DNA of 64,000 bases. Source: Circinella minor. Lineage: Eukaryota; Mucoromycota; Mucoromycetes; Mucorales; Lichtheimiaceae. Location: assembly GCA_016758965.1 (NCBI GenBank), contig JAEPRB010000175.1, positions 1 through 64,000 of the forward strand. The letters are read 5' to 3'. The position numbers and the translations under genes were made by a program. Positions 23,832 through 35,872 of the stretch are shown here, one piece after another (the first letter of the stretch is position 1; every line of letters starts with the position of its first letter). Below the pieces are notes generated by a model. That model saw only the letters and a list, made by a program, of their open reading frames with translations. It ran no database searches and was not told the DNA's origin.

Positions 23832-25308
23832 ATGCTTGATGTTATATTGGAGTTAGTAATACCCAAATTGAAATCTATATTATTTGCTTTACTGATTGTT
23901 TTCCTTGGAACAAAGAATGGTCGAAAATTGCGTAAGTTTTTCCTTTTTTTAATTAACATATATATTAATTAACATATATTAAATATTGATATATACTCTA
24001 CTACTCAGTTAGTATCTTAGTGGCAAGTTTTATACGAAAGACAATTTATTATATACCCATTCGTCTGCGTTATAAATTTATTGCTACAGGTTTACATTTA
24101 CCGCTTTCTATGCAACGATATGCTTTACAAACCATCCTAGGTCCCACAGCTTCTGAAAAACGTCATATTTTACCTGTTCGGGGAGAATCATGGAATGGAG
24201 ATTGGATTATACCTTATATCAGAACTCATAAGGATGCTTATGTTCAAGCTGAAGCAGTTGCACAACAATCCGATATTGTGATATTATATATCCACGGTAT
24301 GTGTATTGAAATAATTAGTGTTTGCTGAATTAGTATCCTATATCTTTTGTTATTAAAATATATCTTTTATGCAGGTGGCGGTTTTCATTTAGGTAAAGAA
24401 AAAGATGTATATTTTTTTTTAAAAAAAGATGGTAGTATCATACATATAGATCATAATTTCTAATAATTATCAATTTGATGAATAAGGTTCTTCTACGGAG
24501 AATATGTCAACTTTCTTATATATGATTGATTGTTTAAAAGCAAAGCATGGGCTCAAAGCAACTATTTTAAGTGTTGATTATTCATTATCACCCGAAGAAA
24601 CTTATCCAAAAGCACAAGATGATTGTGTTAATGCTTATCGATATCTTGTACACGATCTTAGTTTAAGTCCATTCCGTATTATAGTTGGTAAGCAATAATA
24701 TATATTATTTTACACGCGTCTTTTTTCTTTTAAATATCTCATAATGTGTATATTTTTTATTATAATTTTTAGCGAGTGACAGCTCTGGTGGTAACTTGGC
24801 CACATCCATGTTATTAAGAATCAATGAACAACGATCCGATCCTGTATTAGCTCAATTACCTCCAATTCCTATTCCTGCTGGATGTGTACTTATATCTCCT
24901 TGGGTTTCATTGGATATTCAGCAAAAGACCGAAAAATATTATTGTGATTACGTTCGAACGTGGCAACTGGCTTATTATCGAGAAAATTATGTTCCTAGAT
25001 ATGATTCTATGGAACCAAATTACCGTGATGCATTTATTCGGAACCCTTTTATATCTCCTTTATATGGTAATTTTGATAATTTTTGTCCGACATTAGTTGT
25101 TTATGGTGGTGGAGAACTTTTGGAACCTCAGGCATTGGCTTTGATTGATAGGCTGGAACAACACCATGTATCTGTTACATCTATAACACGCCCTAAAACC
25201 GGTCATATTTATGTCATTCAGCCTCACGTATGTTCAAGAAAATCTATATGGAGACAAGATTTGACAAAGGTGATGGATTGGTGTGCATCTGTGGGTGGTA
25301 AACATTAA
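23832..25308 (+). CDS. alpha/beta-hydrolase, hormone-sensitive-lipase / steryl acetyl hydrolase type
   Basis: Five exons: 23832-23931, 24009-24296, 24375-24392, 24487-24687 and 24773-25308, giving 380 residues. Exon 3 is an 18-base microexon encoding the core of the oxyanion-hole motif HGGGFHLG, which fixes its boundaries. The N-terminus has a hydrophobic stretch (LKSILFALLIVFLG) that probably anchors the protein to the ER or lipid droplets. The nucleophile elbow is SDSSGGNLA, a variant of the usual GDSAGG. The region normally holding the catalytic acid reads YGGGELLEPQA, with Glu rather than Asp, and the catalytic His is in KTGHIY. The family hydrolyses short acyl esters, including sterol acetates in yeast Say1. 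Substrate here is inferred from fold and anchor only. The product converges on the lactate dehydrogenase gene. Confidence 0.88.
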
Positions 25309-25628
25309 ATTGTAAAAAAAAGTTCACTTTGCACAACTACTATTTTATTATTATTATTACTATTATTATATCTTGTTATAGTGTATTATTTTTAAATTTA
25401 CTATTTTATTCTGTTGTATAAAAACTCATCTTATAATTATTATTTTTAGATTTTTTTTTTATATCTTAATCGCATAACAATCCATTTTTCATCTAAAAAA
25501 TGGAAATATATTCATGATATCATAGTAATAATAATTGCTTATAGATAGGACTTATGTATATATTTATTATTATTATTATTATTTAAAAGAATAAAAAATA
25601 TGTAAAATGTTGATATATGCTGCTGTCA
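25309..25628. other. intergenic region between convergent genes
   Basis: This 320-bp AT-rich 3' flank is shared by the hydrolase and lactate dehydrogenase genes, with (ATT)n tracts near 25343-25365 and 25560-25584. No other content is seen. Confidence 0.5.
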
Positions 25629-27061
25629 TTATTTTTGATATCTCTCACCAATAGCTCTTAAAGTTGCTGCACTTTCCATCAATTGTTTATGTTCACCCGG
25701 ACTCAATGGTACAGGCATGATTTGTTCAATACCTTTTGCTCCTAATTTAGAAGGGATCGAGAGAACCGTATCAAATTCTTTTACGTAAACAGATAAAGGC
25801 CGAATATTCAATGCATTTCTCAAGATGGATTCACATATGGATGCACCACATGCACCAATACCATAGTATGTTGACCCCTTATAGTCGATAATATCCATGG
25901 CTTTATTTGCGATAGCTAATCGCACCGTTTCCTTGTCTAATTGACGAATCTCTGGAAATGAGTTTAATGGTCGACCACCAATACTGGCTGCATCCCACGC
26001 GATAAACTGACTATCACCATGTTCTCCCAAAACATAAGCATGAATACAAGATGGAGAAATCTAGCGTTTACATTACATTCATTCAAGTCAATATATAATT
26101 CGTGACTAAGATATTTAATTCTGATAACAGCAAGTAAAATGATAATAACTTACATTAAACAAATCAGAAAGATAGACGGTCAATCGACAAGTATCCAAGT
26201 ATGTACCTGAACCAAATACTTGGTTACGTGGTAAACCAGATATATTTTGTGCAATTAAAGTCAATGTATCCACAGGGTTTGTTACTAACACCATAACACC
26301 ATCTTTTTGAATAGGCTGCATACCATCAATTGTCTCTTTTAACATTTCATAATTGCGATCAATAAGCTATGTGTTATAATTTTTTTAGATATGGTCAAAT
26401 TTTCGTTTTTTATGATTGTTATATACATCATTAGAGAGGATATATCCCCCGCCGCCCTTCCCTTGCAATAATAATATATATATGTATATTACTTTACCTG
26501 TTGTCGAGATTCTCCAGGTTGCTGTTTCGCACCGGTTGCTATAACAATCACTTCAGCTTGACCGGCTTGTTTTAAAGTTCCTTGGCGTACTTTGGTACTA
26601 TTTACAATATTTGCATCTGCCAGATCCCATGTCTGTCCCAATGCAAAATCCTTTGCTTTATCCACAAGTAATATTTCTGATGCAACATTTTTCATCATGG
26701 TCAATAATGCAATGGTAGAACCCACCGCACCGGCACCTACCACAGCAACTTGTTTAGACGTTCCACAGCGTACTTTTTCGGCTGTATAATTACGACGTGA
26801 TAACTTCGATGGTTTAACAATAGTAGTAGTAGCTGATGTAGTAATAAAAGCGGAAGAAGAAGTTAATGATGATACATGAGAAGTGGACAAAGAGTATGGT
26901 AAAGATCCTAACGATGATGAGGGTATCCTGGCTTTTACAGTTACAAGATTCTTATTTGTCTGATGCGTCGTTGTTGACAATAGTAGTGGTCGGGTTGCAA
27001 CATCAATTATAGACTTTCTCCATCCTGGTAAAATTTCTTTGAACGGCGGTGATATAAACAT
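25629..27061 (-). CDS. NAD-dependent L-lactate dehydrogenase with N-terminal presequence
   Basis: Three exons: 26498-27061, 26154-26366 and 25629-26060, giving 402 residues. The enzyme interconverts pyruvate and L-lactate with NADH. The Rossmann motif is [15 protein letters not shown]. The substrate loop [12 protein letters not shown] carries the Gln typical of lactate rather than malate dehydrogenase. [19 protein letters not shown] (active-site Arg) and the catalytic His of VLGEHGDSQ all follow in order. The body matches the fungal (Rhizopus-type) enzyme of about 320 residues, but here roughly 100 residues precede it. They are rich in Ser/Thr/Arg/Lys with almost no acidic residues ([16 protein letters not shown], later [10 protein letters not shown]), like a mitochondrial targeting peptide with an RRNY-type cleavage context. 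Mitochondrial location is an inference. In-frame continuity of the extension with the catalytic core inside one exon is directly seen. Confidence 0.93.
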
Positions 27062-29317
27062 GGTGGCGGGAGAAAGAAGGGTTGAAGAAAATGAAGAGAA
27101 GGGATGGATTATGAGTGAAGATGTAAAAGTTGAAAAAATCGGACCTTTCTTTTTTTATACATGGGTTTAGTGATGGGTGTTTAGGAATCTTATTATGTCT
27201 CCATATGGCGACATGAGAATTTTATTCGTGCCACACAAAAAGCTTATCAGCCTTTATCATAATCGTAAGTATTACTTTTTAATCTGCACGTTAATATGAT
27301 TTTGGTAAACTTATAAAGCTATTATGTCATAATAGCTCTTTGGGAGCGTTGTTACTTAAACGAAAAGTAATTCGAAGATATATAACTTGATCAAACCAAA
27401 TTATTGCAGTAATATGTTTTGTATGCTTGCTCGTAGATTATTATATCAAAGATTAAAAAAAGAGCACACTAAGTCAAAAATAATGTAATAATGTCTAATT
27501 GGTACTACCTGTTCGGAATGTTGTTACTAAAAAGACACATATCATGTTGATGTGGTACTAGCTATTCTATCTCAGGAGGCAAATATGATGCTTATATAGT
27601 AACATTAGCTATTTCTTATATTTTTATTTTATTATAGCGTAGCATCAGTGTTGAGTACCTTATAATAATTTGACATATCTCGGCATGTACCAATTTTTTT
27701 TTTGGTTTTGTAAAAAACACGTAAACACAGGTTTACCACATTATTGGGATCTATTTGTTGATACGGCGGATATATTAATTTATCAGCAACTTTCAGGAAA
27801 ATAAATAAACAGGATGTACTATTGTTTGATGAGAAATCCCATCAACAAACTATAATATAATACGTCGCACAACTGGCAGGTTTACTCACCTGACAGATGA
27901 ATAAAAGCTATTGATCTGAAAGAAAATGTTTTCGAGCGATGTTTTTATAAAGTTCATACCTCTTATTTATTTTTCACAACAATATTATATATTAAAAGCT
28001 GTATTTCGTTCTGTCTAGTATAAATTCTTTAATACATGATAGTTGTTTAATCAATTAAATATATTTTTTCACCAGTATGCCAAAGGATACAAGCATTCTG
28101 TAAAATATAATGCAAGTTACACTCCGCCAGAAATTCAATTCATGCAGCAGAAATTAGTGATAAAAAACTATTATGCAAAAAACTCCTCAGTTCAAGGGTA
28201 GAAAAACTCAACAGTATGCGATTTGTCGCATTTTGATCCATCATATCTTCACTCTCCTCAATCATACACATGTCATTACATATTCTAGCATTAATTGTAT
28301 AAAAGCATTAGTCTATTATTTGTATAGTAGATATTAACTTTTAGTTTTTGTGATACATATATAAATATTATTACCATACTCTCCAACATTTTTCTGAAAT
28401 AAAAATTGTAAAAAAGTGTGACCATATCACTTATGATATTACTCCCTCTTTCTTTTTCTGTTACTTATCATCCCTGAAATAAATTACTTATCCCTCTTAT
28501 CAGTGCGTGGTAATATAACGTTACAAAGCTCTGGGGAACTCCGTCCCTCGTGGTTGATAAATTCCATATTACCACTAACACGGAAGATAACTAATACTTA
28601 TAGCAAGAATAGTCCAACTTGGACTAGGGGTGATAAAAGAGGGTTGTGATTCTGTACCAACTCTTTCGTTATTATGCGTTTAAGTTCAAAATCTGCTCTT
28701 TTCTTGTACCAAAAATCTACAACTACCCAAATATTTATTATTATAATATTAATATTTGTATATAAATCTATAAATCACACAGTAGTTACATATATTTGGA
28801 ACACGCTCGCTTTTGCCATCTTGTACTCAATATGAAAAAATTTTCTTTAAGAGTTACATAGAACACTTATATATGTTGCTCTCTAAGCCTTTTTGAATGA
28901 TACTTAAAAGAAAGTTGGGGTTTAATTGTGCTATTTTTCATTCGTTTATTTCACTGGCGCTTAAAAAAGTCGTTATCGTTGGCTACAGGCATTTACAACA
29001 TTGAGTTAAATAACGATAGAGGAAAAGTACCGGACCATAAAAAAAGATAGTAAATCAAATTTTACGTGGGTAAAATGGGATCTGCACTTTAATTACTTAC
29101 TGTGGCCAGACATGTCTTATACTTGGTATTTGATATTTTTTTCTTTTGTATTGTAATCCAATGGAAAAGGAAGAAATATGCGTTATACTTTTGAAATAGC
29201 TAGATTATACTACTCTCCGGTTTGATATCCTAATAGAACAATACTACGCTGTTCATTTATATACTTGTATACAGTAGATGGTCCATATTTTTTGTCAAGT
29301 ATCAAATCAAAACAGCG

Positions 29318-29348
<31 letters not shown>

Positions 29349-29862
29349 GTTACCTCTTGAACATAATGGATTTGAACAAAACTCACATCAATAGAGTTAA
29401 AAAATTGATAAAAGATAATTTTTATTCAAGTTTTTACAAGACTCTTCTATAATCAGAGAGGTCACCAGCAGGACAAATATGTATAACTTCGATTTTTGAG
29501 AGTTATGTATTCCACGTTGCATGGAACATGTCTATAAGCAATATATTAAAACATAATTAATATTAAAACCAAATTACTCTTTTTTAAAAATAAACTTTTC
29601 CCCTATTTATACATGTTTACTTTCTCTCTTCTTACTTGTGGATCGGGAGACTGAGGCTTACACAGCATCTTCGTAAATAGCTGAAAGATAATGTTTATCT
29701 TTGAATTTATTCATATGTTTTGACAGTAAATGCTTGGTTAATGGCTTTTTTTTTGGGACATGACTAACACTACCACCAAGTACATTATTTTTCAGCGGCC
29801 TATCAATCTAATACTCGTCATGAATCGGGTAAAATGTATAGGATATATTAGTATATGTGAAA
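27062..29862. other. intergenic region, nothing recognised
   Basis: This is the promoter side of the lactate dehydrogenase gene followed by AT-rich DNA without a credible frame. A 10-bp inverted repeat at 28505-28575 and a (CA)n/(TA)n tract at 29318-29348 are listed separately or in the findings. Confidence 0.45.
29318..29348. repeat. (CA)n/(TA)n microsatellite
   Basis: CA units pass directly into TA units, the same arrangement as at 6320-6347. Confidence 0.85.
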
Positions 29863-30776
29863 TCAACTTAAATCTACACTGTGTATGTATACGACTGTAC
29901 TTGCTTTGGCTTTAAATAACTGTTTTAAAAGAAAGGTGGTAACAAAGACTAAGAATAATATAAATATATACGAGATCAATAAGCTACACGTTTGATAAGT
30001 AGATGAAAAAGGAAAGTATGGGCTCTTATTCTTAGACGATCCAGCTTCTTCCTGTGTAAATAGTATACAATCACTCGACTTTAACTGCTCACGCTTATAT
30101 ACTCGAATCAAATGGACATTAACGGATGTACCATTTGGAATTTTATTTAAAGAAAGGAGAAGTGCTTTTTTATTGTATCGTGGCTCAATAGGATCAGAAA
30201 AGAGAATATATCAAGGGGATCGATAGTCTCAGTGCACGGAAAAGAAAAATGGTTTATACTTATGTTGGACGACAATATCAGAAATTGAATTTTTTTTTGT
30301 TCTTCCTGAGCGTCATAAAAAATGATACTAGATGTATTTTAGATATGGTCGTTCACATCCTTCAAAAACATCAATTTATGTAAAAATAACGGATGCTTTT
30401 TTTGTCAGTAAGACCTTGAACATCTTGACGGTATGGTTGAGAAACCCTTTAAGGCTTGATATAACAAGACAAACAAGGGCTGATATCAACGCATCTAATT
30501 GTTCCATATTCCTGGGTTTATATACCTTGCTCTCAGTTCAGGCTTAGATTTTTAATGCTCTTTTTGCTTCATATCAGCGTAGAAGACACGGCGAGAATTA
30601 GCGCCATATACTACTTTACTAACAAAAACATATCATCTTCGGTCAGTATCATTTTTATACACTGTATGTAGACAAGCCTCCTTAGATTCGAAGAACTGAG
30701 GAGCGTCTTGTGATGGATTCTCTGGAAAAGTCTTGAGACGTTGGATCGTAATACGAAAATACTCGCATACATATTT
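29863..30776 (-). pseudogene. stop-riddled pseudogene, unknown family, C-terminal membrane segment
   Basis: One minus-strand frame is protein-like over about 300 codons with around nine in-frame stops and no frameshift needed. The upper part reads RLKTFPENPSQDAPQFFES and SKVVYGANSRRVFYADMKQK. The last 110 codons are open: KALLLSLNKIPNGTSVNVHL, then a charged linker, a hydrophobic segment (LLISYIFILFLVFVTTFLL), and a stop at 29863. This many open codons in such AT-rich DNA is unlikely by chance, and the stops argue against a live gene. More coding-like sequence may continue upstream to about 31165 (RRSGLIRYLNEVTDMSASPQ). I cannot name the family. Confidence 0.5.
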
Positions 30777-32127
30777 TTAACCGTTCTTTAGTAGCATTTT
30801 TATATTGAAATTCATATTGAATAAAAAAGATGTACATCAGATAAGTACTAGTTCTTTTTTTTTTGTGAGCCACACATTTTATGTCTTTAATGAACAAGTC
30901 TTCCGATAGCACTTCTCCTGATTACAAAGTGCGCTATGTTTAAACTTTTTTTTTTTTTTTTTTTTGATCTTTGTAACAAAGACTCTTCCTTTTTACAAAA
31001 TTTTCACTTCTTCAAAAACGTTATCACGATCCGGTTGCTCATATTTAACTCTTTTTTTTTGTGGGGAGGCGCTCATATCAGTAACCTCATTGAGATATCT
31101 GATTAAGCCACTACGCCTAGCAAACGAAAGCACTTATCTTGATGTATATCCAAAGTAGTGATTAAAAAGCAACATAGTTAACATATATGTTTATTTCGTA
31201 AGTTATTTTGGGATTACCTTCAGAATCAATATTCTGTTATCAAAACTTAATTTGATGAAGACACATGTAGTTCCTTGTAGTGATCCTGATATTTCAGATA
31301 ACTGAGCAAGAGTAATAGCTCGAAATCACCTCTTCATTTGAGTGGGTTTCATTATATATAACAAAGGCGTTTGTTCTCATAAGTATATAAGCACTTTTGA
31401 GTTAATGGAGAAGAAGAGCGAACGCTCTGATTAAGTTGTTGCGTTTTGACCAGAAAATCATAAGCTCACCTTAAAAAGTGTGTGCAACATAAAATTGGAA
31501 AAGGTAATAATATCTTTAAACATCCAAGTCAAACCTGAATATTAATACATATTATTTAATAAAAGCATTTATTGCTTGTTTGTGAATAATATGTTATTTC
31601 AGTAGTGAATAATGTACTTAATTTCTTACGTAAAAGTAGATGTAAAAAAATATAGAACTCCAGTCTTGAAAACCTCGAAAACCCCCTTTTATCACTTGGT
31701 AAGTTTATTCTTCTCAATTACAAACACTATTACTTTGCATTTATGTACGACCTTGCCATTCGTATGTAAGAATTTCTACTTTTAATATGTGAACAAGCTT
31801 ATGTTTCATATAGAAAGAAATTTATTCTTTGTAAGCTGAGAAAGTCACAGTTTATTAAGCAGACAAATTTGTTATTTGTAAGCGGATAAGATTATCTTTC
31901 ATAGGCGGTAAATTCGTGGGTTTGTATTCGTAGACGAACGCAAAATCTGATGCTTTACATATCAAAAGCCTGTCTTAAAAATGTCTTGGAATAGATCAAC
32001 GTCACTATGCATAATCAGAACAGCAAAGAAAACAAGCTTCTAGAACTTAACTCTATTTATCATTATTATTACTATTATACAAATAATTACATTGAGCGTC
32101 GATAAGGCAAAAATAAATTACAGAAAA
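30777..32127. other. intergenic region, possible upstream extension of the pseudogene
   Basis: Apart from the coding-like scrap on the minus strand near 31040-31165, no gene is supportable. It contains a T run at about 30946-30965. Confidence 0.4.
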
Positions 32128-33671
32128 CTAAACCGTCAATTGATCCAACTGTTTTTGAACTTCATCAATTCCCTTCCAGTTTTTAGCTTTGCCTTGCCAT
32201 CTTCCTTTACCACCACCTTTAATATCCAGTCCTGCCATCACTGTCTTTGCAACTTGTTGTATAATAGCATCACTACTTGCCAAAATTATCACCGGTCCTC
32301 CTACATGTTTTTCACCAGCTGCCAAAACCACAGCCCTATTCATTTCCGCATTATTATCAACAAGTTTTTGATCACGAATAGCAAATGAAATCAACTGTAA
32401 GAACTCCATATCTGCATCCTCACGATACAATGACACGACTGATTTTCCCTTCAATTGAGTTGCGATATCGTTAGTAATATAAATTGCTAATTCACCCATC
32501 AATCGTTTGGCAGTTTTTTGATTTGTTGTCCGCGCTTGTTGTAATTTGGTCACATTTTCTACAAATGATTCTTGGGGTACAGACAAAAGTGTGTTAAGCT
32601 GCTTGGAAACAATCAGTGAGGCATCCAAGGTATCAGTAACACGTTGGCCAAAGATGAAGAATAAACGTGTGTTACCACCACGCGCTTTTTCACTATGTAA
32701 TAGTTTTAAAGATTGGAGATGACCTGTATGTTTGATATGAGTTCCACAACATGCGTTACCCCGATCAATGCCTTTGATTTCAATATGTCGAATAGTACCG
32801 CCACCAACGTAATCTTCAGGAAGACTATCAGGTTTGTTGGTTGAGTCGTTGTTAGTTTCTGTGTGAACAAGAAAAGGCGCTGCGTCGAGAATAAGTTGGT
32901 TAATATGTTTTTGTACTTGTTTCAATTCTTCTGCTGTAGGCATACGTTGTTTCTTTTCTCCTGACTCGAGTTCAATGTAGGATTTAGTGGCACCAAGGTT
33001 CCTGGAATATAATTACAGAGCAAAACATTCGTTAGTTTTTATTTTTAATTTGCTACACACATATATTATTTAACACATATTATATTTATTTGGTTAGCTG
33101 TTTACTTACCATGAGCCAGTTTCAATGAAATAAGGTTCTTGTTCCAATACAGCTGAAAGTAAATGCTGGCCACTATGTTGTTGCATGTGATCCTATATAA
33201 ATAAAAATTATTGTTAGTCTTTGTCTTTTGTTTTCATTTTGCGTCTATCAATTTTTTTTTCCTATTTACAAATCGACGTTCCCAGTCAAGTTTAACAAAA
33301 ACTTGCTGACCAACAGGCACAGGTTGTTTGGTATAATGAATATGTTCTAATTTTTTGCGCTGTACGTTATAAACTTGAATATCATCAATAAAACCTGTAT
33401 CATAAGGCTGTCCACCACCTTCAGGAAACAATACTAAATAGAAATAATACACATAAAATATTTGCATTCTTTATTAGTTTATAATGTTGAAAGAAGGGAT
33501 ATGTGTGTTATAGATGTGTGTACCTGTGTCATGTAATTTGACATGATAAAAACCTTTCTTGTCGGGTTTCTCAGAACAAGCGATACAGCTTGTTTTTAAT
33601 TCACGACTATAAGGTTCTCGTTGACAATGAATCTCACCCACTGGAATTTGAGTTATTGTTACAGGAGTCAT
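32128..33671 (-). CDS. alanyl-tRNA editing protein (AlaX / AARSD1 type)
   Basis: Four exons: 33524-33671, 33270-33433, 33110-33192 and 32128-33001, giving 422 residues. The family removes serine or glycine mischarged onto tRNA-Ala in trans. The N-terminal part resembles the AlaRS second domain (LFPEGGGQPYDTG). The editing site is built from HMQQHSGQH, across the exon 2/3 boundary, and NACCGTHIKHTGHLQ, giving the HxxxH and CxxxH zinc ligands. The C-terminal part carries a DHHA1-like module ending near LDIKGGGKGRWQGKAKNW. No synthetase catalytic domain precedes it, so this is a free-standing editor like metazoan AARSD1. The N-terminal Cys pair (TSCIACSEKPDKKGFYHVKL) matches that subfamily. Probably cytosolic. 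All intron phases close. Confidence 0.93.
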
Positions 33672-33878
33672 TGTCTTAAGGTTTAATTAGATAAGTATTT
33701 CTTTTTGAATTTAATTGTATATATAATATATAGTTGTAAAAAAGAGTAAAGTTATATATATGCTAATAATGTAGAATTTGATGCTGCTATATTGGAAAAT
33801 ATAGAAAAAGGGAATGTTAAAAGAATATATATGTTTATATACAGCGTGAAACGATTTGCTATGGTTACACAAATCGAT
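33672..33878. promoter_or_regulatory. short intergenic spacer
   Basis: This 207-bp AT-rich spacer lies between the start of the editing-protein gene and the end of the RING gene, both on the minus strand. It must hold the promoter of the former; no element is recognisable. Confidence 0.3.
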
Positions 33879-35543
33879 TTAAGAATCTGGCTGCTTCTGT
33901 CGAAAATCCCGTTTACATAACGGACAACTTGAATTTATCACGAACCAACTTTCTACACATTTTTTATGAAAATGATGCTCACACCTAGAATATTATGTTA
34001 TAATTAGCCATTGTCTTTTATCCTTTGTACTTATTCATTGTAACAATACTAATAAGAATAATAATAGCATACCATAATTTACATATAAGGTCATCATCTT
34101 CATATTCTGATATACAAATAGGACAGACAGCATCTTCAATTGGTGTAATAGTGATAGGATCATAATTTCTTTCGGAATCATCATCTGATTTTTGTTTTAC
34201 CCGTAATAAATATAACCATCGAAATATTGATCGACGTCTCTTTCTTGCAGTTGTTCTAGTTGATGTTGTAGATGATGTTGATATGGATGTATTATCATTA
34301 TTATTATTTTCTTGTTCCTGTTCTTGTCGTTGCTCATCATTATTACTACTACTTTTATATTTATATACAGGTACATTTTCAATTTCCTCCTTAGTTGCAC
34401 CTGTAACTAGCCCACTTGCATATCCAAGACGTAATGTTCGCATTAATACTATTATATCGTATGTATTAATGATAATAGTTCATTAAGTTATCAGACCACT
34501 TTTAACCCCTTTTTAATACCATCCAAGCATAATAATAAATGTAGAAATTTACCTAATACACAAGGAAAACAGAAAATGACTGAAACACATAAGAACAAGG
34601 GTATCAATACAAGTAAATAACCGAGTAAGATCCAAACAAGTGTGGTATAAAATAAAGAAGGTGCTTCTCGAATACATTGACCAGATGTGAATAAAAAGGA
34701 GCTTCCAATGATAAACCAAACAATACCGAATATATCCAATAATGATTTAATTCTATCATTATAATACAAAATAATACTGTTTAGTTACTCTTTTTTTCTA
34801 TAAAAATTAATAATATAATATCTTATTGAATACATACCTGTCAGTCCACCCACGCCTTGAACTTTCTTCAACTGATGTATTTATTTCTGCTGTTGCCTGT
34901 GGAGAAGATGGAGAAGAAGATCGTGTACTTGGTGATGATGATGAAGTTGATGTACTATTAGTAGTAGATGCATCCTGTGCACTTGTTGTAGTAGGTCTTT
35001 GTTGTTCTTCTTGGGTGTTATTATTATTATTATTGTTATTTGGTGAACGAAGATGATGATATAACACCAAAGGTGAATTCAAGACGGATCGTATAAGATA
35101 AACAATTAAAAAAACATTCAATGGTTTGTCACAATATTGATTTCTGGATATAACAAGAACCGTGACAATGCTTACAAGCTATAATTATACATTATAATTA
35201 TACTTAATACTTATTGGTGTTTTTATCAGACCCATTGATACAATAGTAAGAATAAAATGCATACCTGAGCAAAAGTGATAAAAATATTAGATACAAGTAA
35301 TACACGGTTTGCTTGCGATATTCGACTCCATGCTCCTGATAAAAAGAAAAACCGTACAGTTTGGTGTGCAGGTCGATCTGTGTTGGCATCAGTAACTCGA
35401 ATACTTCTTGCTGCGTCATTATTATTATTATTGGTGTTGTTATTTCTGTTGTTATTTCTTATCGCTTCAACTGACGATTCAGCAGATGCAACAGAAGCAG
35501 CTGTATTGGATCTTGTTATCGTTGTTGGAGATGTGTTGTTCAT
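33879..35543 (-). CDS. multi-pass membrane RING-H2 E3 ubiquitin ligase
   Basis: Five exons: 35265-35543, 34838-35178, 34553-34752, 34073-34448 and 33879-33984, giving 433 residues. The N-terminus is Ser/Asn-rich with a poly-N tract. Hydrophobic segments follow around VLLVSNIFITFAQLVSIVTV, NVFLIVYLIRSVL and DIFGIVWFIIGSSFLF. The fourth is WILLGYLLVLIPLFLCVSVI. A low-complexity Ser/Thr loop lies between the second and third. The C-terminal RING-H2 finger spans the last intron: CPICISEYEDDD, then CEHHFHKKCVESW, then CPLCKRDF. All eight zinc ligands are present and the protein ends 11 residues later. This layout (TM bundle, then RING at the extreme C-terminus) suits an endomembrane ligase acting in protein quality control. 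Organelle and substrates are unknown. Confidence 0.92.
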
Positions 35544-35872
35544 GCTTTAAATGAAGCAATGAATGCTTTTTTCGTTATTACTGTTACTGTTATGATATTT
35601 ATCAGAATGTTGTTCTTGAGTTATATAGAAAACAGCTAAAAATAAATAAATTCAAATATTGAAAGAGAACTAAAAAATATATCTATAGAAAAGAGAGAAA
35701 ACAATGGTTCAATTCGTTTTTTTACTGTTAATATTAACTGTTAAGCTGCATAACTGAACAAAACTGCTGACAAGAGAAAAAACAACTCAGCATCCAAGCA
35801 CGGTTAAACATGAAATCCGGTCTTTTTCATGTGAGCGCATTAACAATAAGATGGGCTAGTAATGCTTTTTAT
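35544..35872. other. intergenic region between two minus-strand genes
   Basis: About 330 bp hold the promoter of the RING gene and the 3' end of the Cid1-like gene. Nothing else is seen. Confidence 0.45.
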
